Shown: positions 33,633 through 42,292 of the stretch, piece by piece
How the letters are laid out: each line of letters starts with the position of its first letter
Position numbering within the stretch: position 1 is the stretch's first letter
From: an uncultured Collinsella sp.
GTDB lineage: Bacteria; Actinomycetota; Coriobacteriia; Coriobacteriales; Coriobacteriaceae
DNA length: 64,000 nucleotides
NCBI GenBank assembly: GCA_900548265.1
Contig: URKG01000001.1
Coordinates: 93,933 to 157,932, forward strand
Direction: 5' to 3'
The notes under the pieces: model-generated
The model's database searches: none
Seen by the model: the letters and a program-made list of their open reading frames with translations, nothing else
What the model was told of the DNA's origin: nothing
Position numbers and translations under genes: made by a program

Positions 33633-33773
33633 GTGCATGGGAGACAGATTGCTTTGCCCCAGAAGTTAAGATGTGGCGTTTCCGCAGATAAAACCGACCA
33701 AAATAAACCTTTCCCCTTTTGGCAGGTGGAGAATAGGGTAAAGTAAGTGGTGGTTAACTAGAGGAGGCTTGCT

Positions 33774-33974
33774 ATGGCACCTATCGATATTGTTGTACTG
33801 GCTGTTATCGGCGTTGCGTTTGTCGCCGTGTGCGTGCGCATCTACCGCAAGGGCACCTGCGCCGACTGCGCTCAGGGTGGCGTTTGCACGGGGCATTGCT
33901 CCAACAAAAAGACGTGCGCTGCACTTAAGGGCGTAGACAAAATCGCCGAAGACTTGGGCCGCGGTATCAAATAA
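33774..33974 (+). CDS. FeoB-associated Cys-rich membrane protein
   Basis: Protein of 66 residues with one N-terminal membrane helix (IDIVVLAVIGVAFVAVCVRIY) and a short tail with five cysteines (GTCADCAQGGVCTGHCSNKKTC). Proteins of this form are common beside feoB in anaerobes and may bind iron or an Fe-S centre, replacing FeoC. GAGGAGG precedes the ATG. It has its own terminators on each side, so it may be expressed separately from feoB. Confidence 0.85.
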   Translation: MAPIDIVVLAVIGVAFVAVCVRIYRKGTCADCAQGGVCTGHCSNKKTCAALKGVDKIAEDLGRGIK

Positions 33975-33987
33975 GGTCCGGACATCC

Positions 33988-34022
33988 AAGCGCTCCGCGG
34001 GCATCCGTTCGCGGGGCGCTTT
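33988..34022 (+). terminator. Intrinsic terminator
   Basis: AAGCGCTCCGCG pairs with CGCGGGGCGCTT, followed by TGTG; short T-run, 13 bp after the Cys-rich protein gene. Confidence 0.7.
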
Positions 34023-34118
34023 GTGCATTTGAGGGAGAGCACGGCGAGTCGAAGAGTATTTTTGGGGTATCGTTAACTGGACTATTAATTGGCAACTTAT
34101 CTATAACGGAGTAACCGC

Positions 34119-35198
34119 ATGAGCGCTCGCGTAACCATGAAGGACATAGCCGCCGAGCTTGGCGTTTCCATCAATACCGTGCACAAGGCTCTGACGGGAA
34201 AGGCCGGCGTGAGCGAATCCGTGCGCGCCAAGGTGAACGCTAAGGCCGAGGCCATGGGCTATCACCGCAACACAAGTGCCTCAAGCCTGCGCCGCAAGGA
34301 TATCAATCTGGTGTTTTGCCTGCCCCGCGCATCGCGCGAGGGAGCGTACTTTTTCCGTTACCTGTGGGAAGGCTGCAATCGCTTTGAACAGGAGGTCATC
34401 GACCGGGGCATTACGGTTGAGCGCGTTGAATTTGGCGTGGGCGGCTACGCTGATGCACTCGAGCAAATCGACGAGCGTCTGCAGGTGGGCGAGAAGATTG
34501 ATGGCTTGCTCGCCTATGCGCCGGGCGACGATCGTGCGACTGAGCTTTTGGGGCAGATCGCCGAGGCGGGCGTGACGATTGAGCTTGTCGACGGCGACCG
34601 TCCGCATTTGAATCGTTTGGGTGCGAGCTTGGCCGATTATTCGACGGCAGGCAGCCTTATGGCCGAGCAGGCGGCAAACCTGGTCCATGCTTCTGGGGCC
34701 GACGCCCGCGTGCTCCTTTTGACAGGCGACCCATATACCGATTCGCACTATCTAACCGCCCGCGCCTTCCACAATTACCTGCGCGAACGTGATATTCCAT
34801 GGCAGGTTGAGGATCTTGCAGGTGCCCATGCGCAAGTCAAACAACTCGAGCATGAGCTCGAAAAGCGCTTGAGTGCGCCGGACGCCCCCGAACTTATCTG
34901 TAGCGTTTTTGCCGTTGGTTCCGAAGTGGTTGCCGACGCGCTCGTCTCGACCGGCAAGGCCGGTCAGGTCATGGTGATCGGCAACGACCTGTTTCCCGAA
35001 AGTGCTCTGGCCTTGCGCCGCGGTATCTTTACCAATATTGTCTATAAGGACCCGACGAGCCTGGCGTATCGCGGCGCTAAGACGCTGGGCGATTATCTGC
35101 TGTGGGGAAGGACCCCGACGGTGCCCGTCCAGAAGGGCGCCGTCGAGATGGTATTTGCCAGCAATGTCGACCGCTACTGCGAACTTGCGGGTATTTAG
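34119..35198 (+). CDS. LacI-family regulator of the pectin/hexuronate locus
   Basis: Transcription factor of 359 residues. The N-terminal HTH reads VTMKDIAAELGVSINTVHKALTGKAGVSESVR; the usual TVSRAL is TVHKAL here. A periplasmic-binding-protein-like ligand domain follows (about 65-355). It lies just before uxaC and is the only LacI-type regulator seen. Palindromes with a central CG (GTGAACGTTCAC), the form LacI proteins bind, occur before uxaC, the GPH transporter gene, the GH105 gene and kduD. I infer it represses this regulon and responds to a uronate or KDG-like inducer. No such site lies before its own gene. Confidence 0.87.
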   Translation: MSARVTMKDIAAELGVSINTVHKALTGKAGVSESVRAKVNAKAEAMGYHRNTSASSLRRKDINLVFCLPRASREGAYFFRYLWEGCNRFEQEVIDRGITVERVEFGVGGYADALEQIDERLQVGEKIDGLLAYAPGDDRATELLGQIAEAGVTIELVDGDRPHLNRLGASLADYSTAGSLMAEQAANLVHASGADARVLLLTGDPYTDSHYLTARAFHNYLRERDIPWQVEDLAGAHAQVKQLEHELEKRLSAPDAPELICSVFAVGSEVVADALVSTGKAGQVMVIGNDLFPESALALRRGIFTNIVYKDPTSLAYRGAKTLGDYLLWGRTPTVPVQKGAVEMVFASNVDRYCELAGI

Positions 35199-35224
35199 CC
35201 GATTGAGCAGGTACCCCCTCTTGC

Positions 35225-35421
35225 GACGTGCATTTTTGGGAGTATTCAGCATTGGCATGCCCTGAATGAGGTGCAGAACGACTGTTTTAAGTGCCCCCGA
35301 TGGCGTAATTTGCCATCGGGGGCACTTTTTATGCCGATCGGGCGCTATCTGCGTTCCAAATAGGACGCTGAGGATGGCGCACGGTGCGCTCCAATGCTGA
35401 ATACTCCCAAAAATGTACGTC
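35225..35421. repeat. Element bounded by inverted repeats, copy 2
   Basis: Arms 35225-35255 and 35391-35421 are 31 nt long and complementary with one mismatch; both contain GGGAGTATTCAGCA on the inward-facing strand. The interior holds a strong terminator (35289-35330) but no gene. The left arm and copy 1's right arm also share GGTACCC outside the repeat. The rest of the 460-bp gap before uxaC holds the operators listed separately. Confidence 0.75.
35289..35330 (+). terminator. Intrinsic terminator inside repeat element
   Basis: Perfect 16-bp stem (35289-35304 and 35312-35327; AAGTGCCCCCGATGGC and complement), loop GTAATTT, then TTT. It would stop transcription from the LacI-family gene. Confidence 0.92.
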
Positions 35422-35552
35422 GGGACATGACCCACCTGAGCAAAAGCGCTCAAGTTCGGTGTTCGGGGACGCCAACCAGTCCGCAATACATGCAAGTCAC
35501 ATCCCCAGCAACCGTTGAACGGGCAAAATCTACCGTTCACCCCGTGGTGGTT

Positions 35553-35606
35553 AGGTGAACGTTCACCTTTTGAGGTGCAATGGATTAGTATAGTGAACGT
35601 TCACCT
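35553..35606 (+). promoter_or_regulatory. uxaC promoter with two GTGAACGTTCAC operators
   Basis: Operator 1 is the perfect palindrome AGGTGAACGTTCACCT (35553-35568); its TTCACC can serve as -35. A TAGTAT -10 box (35586-35591) lies 18 bp on, directly followed by operator 2 (35592-35606). Binding at both sites would cover the promoter. The uxaC start is 52 bp further. Confidence 0.75.
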
Positions 35607-35658
35607 AAAGGATAACGAGCGCGCCGTGCGCCCGCCTTGCCAGCAAAGGGGCTGTTTG

Positions 35659-37086
35659 ATGAAAAACTTTATGGACGATCAGGATTTCCTGCTGAGCACC
35701 AAGACCGGCGAGGAGCTGTTCCACAACTTTGCCGAGGGCATGCACATCGTCGACTATCACTGCCACATTTCTCCTAAGGAGATTTGGGAGGACAAGCGTT
35801 TCGAGAACATCACCGAGGTTTGGCTGGGCGGCGACCACTACAAGTGGCGCCTGATGCGTGCCAACGGCGTCGACGAGCGTTTTATCACTGGCGACGCCCC
35901 TGCTCGCGAGAAGTTCCAAAAGTGGGCCGAGACCCTGGGTCGCTGCGTCGGCAACCCCGTCTTTGAGTGGAGCCACCTGGAGCTTAAGCGCTACTTTGGC
36001 TACGAGGGCGTCCTCAACGGCAAGACCGCCCAGGAGGTCTGGGACCTTGCCAACGCCAAGCTCGCCGAGGCCAGCTTCACCTGCCGCAACCTGATCAAGC
36101 AGTCCAACGTCCGCATGATCTGCACTACCGACGACCCCGCCGACAGCTTTGAGTGGCACAAGAAGATTGCCGCCGACGACAGCTTTGACGTTCAGGTCGT
36201 TCCCGCCATGCGCCCCGATGCCGCTTTGCGCATCGAGCGCGGCCAGGAGTTTGCCGACTACTGCAAGCGCCTCTCCGAGGTTGCCGGCGTTGAGGTCAGC
36301 GACTTCGAGGGCATGAAGGCTGCCATTTCCAAGCGCTACGACGTTGCTCACGAGCTGGGCTGCCGCGCCTCCGACCACGCACTCGACTACGTTATGTACG
36401 TCCCGGCTACCGTCGACGAGATCGAGGCTATCTTTGCCAAGGGTCTGGCTGCCGAGCCGCTCACCGAGGAAGAGGTCCTCAAGTACAAGACTGCCTTTAT
36501 GCAGTTCGTTGCCGGCGAGTATGTCCGTCTGGGCTGGGCCATGCAGCTGCACTTTGGCTGCAAGCGCGACAACAACCGCGCCATGTTTGCCAAGCTCGGT
36601 CCCGATACCGGCTACGATTGCATCTCCAACTACACGCCGTCCGACCAGCTTGCCGATTTCCTCAACTCCATTCAGGAGACCTGCGGCCTGCCCAAGACCA
36701 TTCTGTACAGCCTGAACCCCATCGATAACACCATGATCGATACCGTCATGGGCTGCTTCCAGGAGGCTCCGACCGCCGGTAAGATCCAGAACGGCTCCGC
36801 CTGGTGGTTCAACGACAACGAGGTCGGCATGCGCGAGCAACTCACGGCTCTGGCTAACGAGGGCGTCCTGGGCAACTTTGTGGGCATGCTTACCGACTCC
36901 CGCTCTTTCCTGTCCTATCCGCGCCACGAGTACTTCCGTCGCGTGCTGTGCAGCGTGATCGGCGAGTGGGTCGAGCAGGGCAAGTACCCGGCCAACATGG
37001 AGCTGCTGGGCAGTATCGTGCGCGACATCAGCTACAACAATGCGGTCCGCTACTTTGGCTTTGACCTGGACACCGTCGAGGCCTAA
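35659..37086 (+). CDS. uxaC: Glucuronate/galacturonate isomerase
   Basis: Uronate isomerase of 475 residues in the amidohydrolase superfamily. It converts galacturonate to tagaturonate and glucuronate to fructuronate in the cytoplasm. Signatures: VDYHCHISPKEIWED (metal His pair), the W-LGGDHYKWRLMRANG segment, CTTDDPADSFEWH and SYPRHEYFRRVLC. I chose the ATG at 35659 (AAAGGGG 8 bp upstream) because the longer frame to 35515 runs through the promoter and operators. It is first in the uxaC-uxaB-uxaA series. Confidence 0.95.
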   Translation: MKNFMDDQDFLLSTKTGEELFHNFAEGMHIVDYHCHISPKEIWEDKRFENITEVWLGGDHYKWRLMRANGVDERFITGDAPAREKFQKWAETLGRCVGNPVFEWSHLELKRYFGYEGVLNGKTAQEVWDLANAKLAEASFTCRNLIKQSNVRMICTTDDPADSFEWHKKIAADDSFDVQVVPAMRPDAALRIERGQEFADYCKRLSEVAGVEVSDFEGMKAAISKRYDVAHELGCRASDHALDYVMYVPATVDEIEAIFAKGLAAEPLTEEEVLKYKTAFMQFVAGEYVRLGWAMQLHFGCKRDNNRAMFAKLGPDTGYDCISNYTPSDQLADFLNSIQETCGLPKTILYSLNPIDNTMIDTVMGCFQEAPTAGKIQNGSAWWFNDNEVGMREQLTALANEGVLGNFVGMLTDSRSFLSYPRHEYFRRVLCSVIGEWVEQGKYPANMELLGSIVRDISYNNAVRYFGFDLDTVEA

Positions 37087-37111
37087 GCCCGCATCGAATC
37101 ACATCGAACTC

Positions 37112-37145
37112 GGGAGCGCCGTTGCCACACACGGCGCCCCGTTTT
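37112..37145 (+). terminator. Terminator-like hairpin between uxaC and uxaB
   Basis: GGGAGCGCCGT pairs with ACGGCGCCCC, then GTTTTG. It probably reduces rather than blocks read-through, since no separate promoter for uxaB is evident. A similar T-less hairpin (38709-38739) lies between uxaB and uxaA. Confidence 0.6.
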
Positions 37146-37181
37146 GCTTGCACGCTAACAGTTATCTAAGGAGAGACATAG

Positions 37182-38696
37182 ATGGAGAACATCAGCTACG
37201 ATGCGCTCGAGAAGATCGGCTACAAGGGCTACCTGCTGCCCAAGGACGCTCCCGAGAAGGTTCTGCAGTTTGGCGAGGGTAATTTCCTGCGTGCCTTCGT
37301 CGATCGCTTCTTTGACATGGGCAACGAGGCCACCGGATGGAACGGCAAGGTTGTCATGGTGCAGCCCATCAGTGGCGCCTTTGGCTTCGCCGACGGTATC
37401 AATGCCCAGGACGACCTGTACACCGTGCTGGTGCGTGGCAAGGAGAACGGCAACACGGTTGACGAGTCTCGTGTAATCAGCGCCTGCAGCCGCTGCCTTA
37501 ACCCGTATCGCGAGGACGACTATCGCGCCATGATGGAGGTCGCTGTCTCCGACGACCTGGAGATCATCGTCTCCAACACCACCGAGGCCGGTATCGCCTA
37601 CGACCCGTCCTGCAAGGCCGACGACATGCCGCCCGCGAGCTTCCCTGCCAAGCTTGTCCAGGTCCTTCACGCCCGCTGGGCCGCCGGTAAGTCGGGCGTT
37701 ATCGTGCTCGCCTGCGAGCTCATCGATCACAACGGCGAGGAGCTGCTGCGCATCATGAACCAGTACGTGAGCGACTGGGGTTGGGAGGACGAGTTTGCGC
37801 AGTGGATGGCCAACGACTGCACCGTCTGCACCACGCTCGTCGACACCATCGTCCCCGGCCGCATCCGCGATCCTAAGGAGGCCGCCGCGGTTGCCGAGCG
37901 TCTGGGCTACGAGGACCCCTTCCTGGCCGTGCGCGAGCCCTTCCAGATGTGGGGTATCCAGGGCGACGAGTCGCTCAAGGAGCGCCTGCCGTTTGTGAAG
38001 GCCGGTCTCCCCGGCGTCTTCGTGACTCCCGACGTCACCCCGTACAAAAAGCGCAAGGTCCGCATCCTCAACGGTGCCCACACCGCCTTCGTTCCGGGTT
38101 CCTGGGTTGCCGGCTTTGATATCGTGCGCGACTGCATGCATGACGAGACCATTCGCGGCTTCATGAACACCATGCTCTACGACGAGGTCATTCCGACGCT
38201 TGCCGCCGACTTGGATGTCGAGGACTGCAAGGCCTTTGCCGCCGCCGTCGAAAACCGCTTCGACAACCCGTTTATTGATCATGCGCTGCTCTCCATCTGC
38301 CTCAACTCCACGGCTAAGTGGCGCGCTCGCGACCTGCCCACGCTCAAGGACTACGTTGCCGAGACCGGCAACCTGCCCAAGTGCCTGGCGACGAGCCTCG
38401 CTACGCTCATCTCCTTCTACACGCAGGAGCTCGTGTCCCGCGAGGGCGACGGCCTGCACCTGCGTCGCTCCGACGGCACCGAGTACACCGCTCAGGATGA
38501 CGCCTTCGTGCTCGACTTCTACGCCGCCCATGCCGGCGCCGACGATGCCCAGCTGGTGCACGACGTGCTCACCAACGAGCAGATGTGGGGTGAGGACCTT
38601 ACGCAGATCGCCGGTCTTGAGGAGTTTGTCGTCAGTGCGCTCGCCGTCGTGCGCACCGAGGGTGCCAAGCAGGCCTTCGCCAACGCTCAGGCGTAA
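37182..38696 (+). CDS. uxaB: Tagaturonate reductase (altronate oxidoreductase)
   Basis: NAD-dependent polyol-dehydrogenase-family enzyme of 504 residues reducing tagaturonate to altronate. Signatures include VLQFGEGNFLRAFVDRFFDM (nucleotide fold), VSNTTEAGIAYDP, the LACELIDHNGEEL catalytic region and KVRILNGAHTAFVPGSW. This wording is closer to UxaB than to the fructuronate reductase UxuB. AAGGAGAG precedes the ATG. Its place between uxaC and uxaA supports the galacturonate branch. Confidence 0.93.
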   Translation: MENISYDALEKIGYKGYLLPKDAPEKVLQFGEGNFLRAFVDRFFDMGNEATGWNGKVVMVQPISGAFGFADGINAQDDLYTVLVRGKENGNTVDESRVISACSRCLNPYREDDYRAMMEVAVSDDLEIIVSNTTEAGIAYDPSCKADDMPPASFPAKLVQVLHARWAAGKSGVIVLACELIDHNGEELLRIMNQYVSDWGWEDEFAQWMANDCTVCTTLVDTIVPGRIRDPKEAAAVAERLGYEDPFLAVREPFQMWGIQGDESLKERLPFVKAGLPGVFVTPDVTPYKKRKVRILNGAHTAFVPGSWVAGFDIVRDCMHDETIRGFMNTMLYDEVIPTLAADLDVEDCKAFAAAVENRFDNPFIDHALLSICLNSTAKWRARDLPTLKDYVAETGNLPKCLATSLATLISFYTQELVSREGDGLHLRRSDGTEYTAQDDAFVLDFYAAHAGADDAQLVHDVLTNEQMWGEDLTQIAGLEEFVVSALAVVRTEGAKQAFANAQA

Positions 38697-38777
38697 ATTT
38701 CCGGCGCAGACGCGGGCGCGGGACGGCGTGCCCGCGTCTCGACTTCTGCTCAACCTGTAGGGTTAGGACCATTTGCA

Positions 38778-40262
38778 ATGAACACTATCCAGATCAATCC
38801 GGCCGACAACGTGATCGTCGCGCTGTCGCCGCTTGCCAAGGGCACCGCCGTCGCGGTTCCCGGGGTGGGCGAGGTCGTGGCCGCGGAGGATATTCCGCAA
38901 GGCCACAAGATGGCTGTGCGCTCGATTGCCGCCGGCGAGGACGTCATTAAGTACGGCCTTCCTATCGGACACGTGACGGGCGATGTCCAGCCCGGTCAGT
39001 GGCTCCACACGCACAATGTGAAGACCAACCTTTCGGGCGAGGTCGAGTACACCTACAACCCCACGCATCCGGTCGTTGAGTCGGTTGAGCCCGAGACCTT
39101 TATGGGGTTCCGCCGCGCCGACGGTCGTGCCGCGACGCGCAACGAGCTGTGGATCATCCCCACGGTCGGCTGTGTCAACGAAGTCGCCCGTGCCATGTGC
39201 GAGCAGGCCCAGGATCTGGTGGATGGCTCGCTGGAGGGCGTCTACTACTTCCCGCATCCGTTCGGTTGCTCGCAGACCGGCGCCGACCATGTCCAGACGC
39301 GTCGTCTGCTGGTGGCGCTCTCGCGTCACCCTAATGCGGCCGGCGTGCTGTTCCTGTCGCTCGGTTGCGAGAACTGCACACACCAGCAGGTGCTCGACGA
39401 GCTCGGTGACTTCGATCACGAGCGCGTTCGCTTTCTCACCTGCCAGGATGTAGCCGACGAGCAAATCGAGGGCCACAAGATTCTGGCCGAGCTGGCAGAC
39501 CTGGCAAAGCAGTCCAAGCGCGAGCCCATTCCGGCCTCCGAGCTGGTCATTGGTCTTAAGTGTGGCGGCTCCGACGGTCTTTCAGGCATTACCGCCAACC
39601 CCACGATCGGTCGCGTGAGCGATATGGTCGTCGCCCGTGGCGGCACGTCGGTGCTTACCGAGGTGCCCGAGATGTTTGGCGCGGAGAGCATCCTGCTCGA
39701 CCGTTGCGAGAACGAGCAGGTCTTTAACGCCGCTTCCGACATGCTCAATGGATTTAAGGACTACTTTATTAGCCACGGCGAGGTCGTTTATGAGAACCCG
39801 AGTCCCGGCAACAAGGACGGCGGTATTACCACGCTCGAGGACAAGAGCTGCGGCTGCGTGCAAAAGGGCGGATCTGCCCCCATCGTCGACGTGCTGCCGT
39901 ATGCCGGCCAGGCTAATAAACACGGCCTGAACATGCTGTGCGGTCCGGGCAACGACATGGTATCCACCACGGCGTTGACGGCTGCCGGCTGCCACGTGAT
40001 TCTGTTCTCGACCGGCCGCGGCACACCGTTTGGCGCGCCGGCGCCTACCCTCAAGGTGTTCACCAATCAGCGTCTGTGCGACCACAAGGCCAACTGGATG
40101 GACTTTAACGCTGGCGTGATTGCCACGGGTGAGCGCACGCTCGACGAGGCTGCCCACGATCTGTACCAGCTGGTGCTACAGACGGCGAGCGGTAAGCTCA
40201 CGAGTGCCGAGCGCCGTGGCTGTCACGAGATCAGTATCTGGAAGGATGGCGTCTGCTTGTAG
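38778..40262 (+). CDS. uxaA: Altronate dehydratase
   Basis: Enzyme of 494 residues dehydrating D-altronate to 2-keto-3-deoxygluconate (KDG). The small N-terminal SAF domain (about 1-95, with GHKMAVRSIAAGEDVIKYG) and the large domain (about 105-494) are both present. In the large domain CSQTGADHVQTRR, LGCENC, LKCGGSDGLSGITANP and FSTGRGTPFG are typical. It ends the Uxa series. The C-terminal Cys-containing motif (SWKDG-like: ISIWKDGVCL) is normal. Confidence 0.95.
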   Translation: MNTIQINPADNVIVALSPLAKGTAVAVPGVGEVVAAEDIPQGHKMAVRSIAAGEDVIKYGLPIGHVTGDVQPGQWLHTHNVKTNLSGEVEYTYNPTHPVVESVEPETFMGFRRADGRAATRNELWIIPTVGCVNEVARAMCEQAQDLVDGSLEGVYYFPHPFGCSQTGADHVQTRRLLVALSRHPNAAGVLFLSLGCENCTHQQVLDELGDFDHERVRFLTCQDVADEQIEGHKILAELADLAKQSKREPIPASELVIGLKCGGSDGLSGITANPTIGRVSDMVVARGGTSVLTEVPEMFGAESILLDRCENEQVFNAASDMLNGFKDYFISHGEVVYENPSPGNKDGGITTLEDKSCGCVQKGGSAPIVDVLPYAGQANKHGLNMLCGPGNDMVSTTALTAAGCHVILFSTGRGTPFGAPAPTLKVFTNQRLCDHKANWMDFNAGVIATGERTLDEAAHDLYQLVLQTASGKLTSAERRGCHEISIWKDGVCL

Positions 40263-40297
40263 CGGCAAGTGCGCCCAAGCATAGCGCGATGTCATCG

Positions 40298-40330
40298 GCC
40301 CCGTCGGGAGTGTTCCCGGCGGGGCTTTTT
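40298..40330 (+). terminator. Intrinsic terminator after uxaA
   Basis: GCCCCGTCGGGA pairs with TCCCGGCGGGGC around GTGT, followed by TTTTT. Confidence 0.93.
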
Positions 40331-40367
40331 CGTTTCGTGGTTAAGTGAATATGTTGGAAAATCTGAT

Positions 40368-40540
40368 AAACGTTCACCTATCTCATGGCTGTCCAGCATG
40401 GCACCTTTACCAGCAGAAAATAGGTGTGAGGATCTCAATTGTGTCCGTTCAGCGGTAAAAATCGACCGTTCAAGGATATTATTCAAGTGAACGTTCACCT
40501 GTCGTAAGCAATCGCGCATAATCTAACTAAACGTTCACCC
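40368..40540 (+). promoter_or_regulatory. Transporter promoter with GTGAACGTTCAC operators
   Basis: A full operator AAGTGAACGTTCACCT (40485-40500) supplies the -35 TTCACC (40494-40499); a CATAAT -10 (40517-40522) follows after 17 bp. Partial sites lie upstream (AAACGTTCACCT, 40368-40379) and just downstream of the start point (AAACGTTCACCC, 40529-40540). The geometry fits repression with possible looping. This explains most of the 355-bp gap before the GPH gene. Confidence 0.72.
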
Positions 40541-40617
40541 TGAACGCTGGGCAGACAGATGTCAGTGTGGACTCCAATGTCTTGCTGCAAGACAATCGAG
40601 AAAAGAGAGGGAGCTCG

Positions 40618-42177
40618 ATGACTAATAAGATCGGAAAAAAGCGTAAGATCACATTCTGGACGCGCTTGGGCTTTGGTATGGGCGGTATGCTCAATTCCGG
40701 TGCCCTGACCTTTACGCACAGCTACATGGTGCTGTTCCTGTCCACGGAGTGTGGCCTGTCCGCAGGCGAGGCTGCACTGATCAGCTCGTTTGCCATCTAT
40801 GTCAACGCTATTCTTTGCCCGCTGATGGGCTTTGTGGCCGATAACTTCTATGCCACCAAGATTGGCCGCATCTTTGGTCGTCGTCGTTTCTGGATCTTGC
40901 TGGCCATCCCGATGATGATCGCCGAGCCGCTCATCTTCGTGGCTACGCCGTTTGGCTTCCCGTACTACTTTGTGCTGTACCTGATCTACAACGTCGCGTA
41001 TACGTTCTGCACCGCCAACCTGTCGCCGCTTACCATCGAGATGACCGACGACTTCAAGGAGCGTACGTACCTCACCGGCTACAAGCATCTCTTTGGTAAC
41101 GCCGCCGGCTTCCTGATGGCTGCACTTGTGGGCTTCGGCTTTGGCACCTTCGGCGAGACCAACCCGTTCAGCTACTTCATCATCGCTACGATCAACGCTT
41201 CGGTCATGGCAATCTCGCTGCTTTGTGTGTACCTGTCCACGTGGGAGCACACCCCCGAGGAGGTCGCTCAGGAGAAGATCGAGAGCGTCGGCGAGGGTAT
41301 CAAGAAGTTCTTCATCGACGTAATCTCCACCTTCCGCAACAAGTCCTTCCGCAAGGTCCTGTACGCACAGGTCTCCACGAAGCTCGCTGCTGCCTGCTGG
41401 TCTGCCTGCCTGTCCTTCTTCATCGTCTACTGCCTGCAGATTCCTAAGTCCTACGAGTCCGTGATGGAGATGCCTGGCAAGGTCGTCGCTATCGTCTGCA
41501 CCGCCATCTGGGTCGCTCTCATGGCCAAGAAGGGCTTCCACAAGTCTTGGTACCTGGCCAACGTCGGTTGCGCTGCGTGCATCATCGCCTACAACTACTT
41601 CGCCTTTGGTCAGATCAATGGCACCTCCACGGTCGCCATCGCCATGATCGCCTACCCCATCATCTTCGCCATCTGGAAGTTCTTCTACGTCGGCTTTCAG
41701 TACCTGCCCGATGTTCTGCTCAACTACATCCCCGATGTCGATGAGCTCATCACCCTGCGTCGTCGCGAGGGCATCTACAGCTCCGCGCAGCAGCTCTGCC
41801 AGCAGATCGCCCAGGCTATCGCCGTCAACGTGTGGGCTATCGTCCTTGCTGCCTCCGGCTTCATTCAGACCGCCGGCAATAGCGACGCCGTGACCCAGCC
41901 CGCTACCGTGCCTCTGTATATCTGCGGCTACATGATCATCGGCTGCGCCGGCTTCTTCCTGCTTGCGGCCGTCCTTGCCCGCGGCATCAAGATCGACAAG
42001 GAGCAGTGCGACATCCTTTGCGACGAGATTCACCGCGTCAAGGAGGGTGGCAAGATGGCCGACGTCAAGCCCGAGGTCAAGGCGCTTTGCGAGGAGCTCT
42101 CCGGCTTTAAGTACGAGGACTGCTTTGCCCACAACAACGTTGGCTTCCAGGACGGTAGCGTAACCCCCGCCGAGTAA
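40618..42177 (+). CDS. GPH-family (glycoside-pentoside-hexuronide) transporter
   Basis: Cation-coupled sugar or uronide symporter of 519 residues with about twelve membrane segments. The start (WTRLGFGMGGMLNSGALTFTHSYMVLFLS) and the loop ADNFYATKIGRIFGRRRFWILLAIP are typical of the MelB/GPH superfamily. I chose the ATG at 40618 with AGAGGGAG before it; the frame to 40567 has none. Given the intracellular pectin enzymes around it, it probably imports galacturonate, digalacturonate or short uronate oligomers. The long Lys/Glu-rich C-terminal tail is a little unusual. Confidence 0.88.
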   Translation: MTNKIGKKRKITFWTRLGFGMGGMLNSGALTFTHSYMVLFLSTECGLSAGEAALISSFAIYVNAILCPLMGFVADNFYATKIGRIFGRRRFWILLAIPMMIAEPLIFVATPFGFPYYFVLYLIYNVAYTFCTANLSPLTIEMTDDFKERTYLTGYKHLFGNAAGFLMAALVGFGFGTFGETNPFSYFIIATINASVMAISLLCVYLSTWEHTPEEVAQEKIESVGEGIKKFFIDVISTFRNKSFRKVLYAQVSTKLAAACWSACLSFFIVYCLQIPKSYESVMEMPGKVVAIVCTAIWVALMAKKGFHKSWYLANVGCAACIIAYNYFAFGQINGTSTVAIAMIAYPIIFAIWKFFYVGFQYLPDVLLNYIPDVDELITLRRREGIYSSAQQLCQQIAQAIAVNVWAIVLAASGFIQTAGNSDAVTQPATVPLYICGYMIIGCAGFFLLAAVLARGIKIDKEQCDILCDEIHRVKEGGKMADVKPEVKALCEELSGFKYEDCFAHNNVGFQDGSVTPAE

Positions 42178-42201
42178 GGCCGACATATCGTCCAAATCAC
42201 A

Positions 42202-42244
42202 GGGCCGTGCCACCGGAATTCCGCCGGCAGGCACGGCCCTTTTT
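42202..42244 (+). terminator. Intrinsic terminator after the GPH gene
   Basis: GGGCCGTGCC (42202-42211) pairs with GGCACGGCCC (42230-42239), then TTTTT. A TACAAT hexamer at 42253-42258 may be the -10 of the next gene. Confidence 0.9.
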
Positions 42245-42292
42245 CAGCAGCGTACAATTTGCCTTTAGAGCATCTTTTTGAGGGAGAAATCC

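Noticed and set aside
35515..35658. N-terminal extension of UxaC
   Set aside because: It lies over the operators and the -10 box, and the ATG at 35659 has a good ribosome site.
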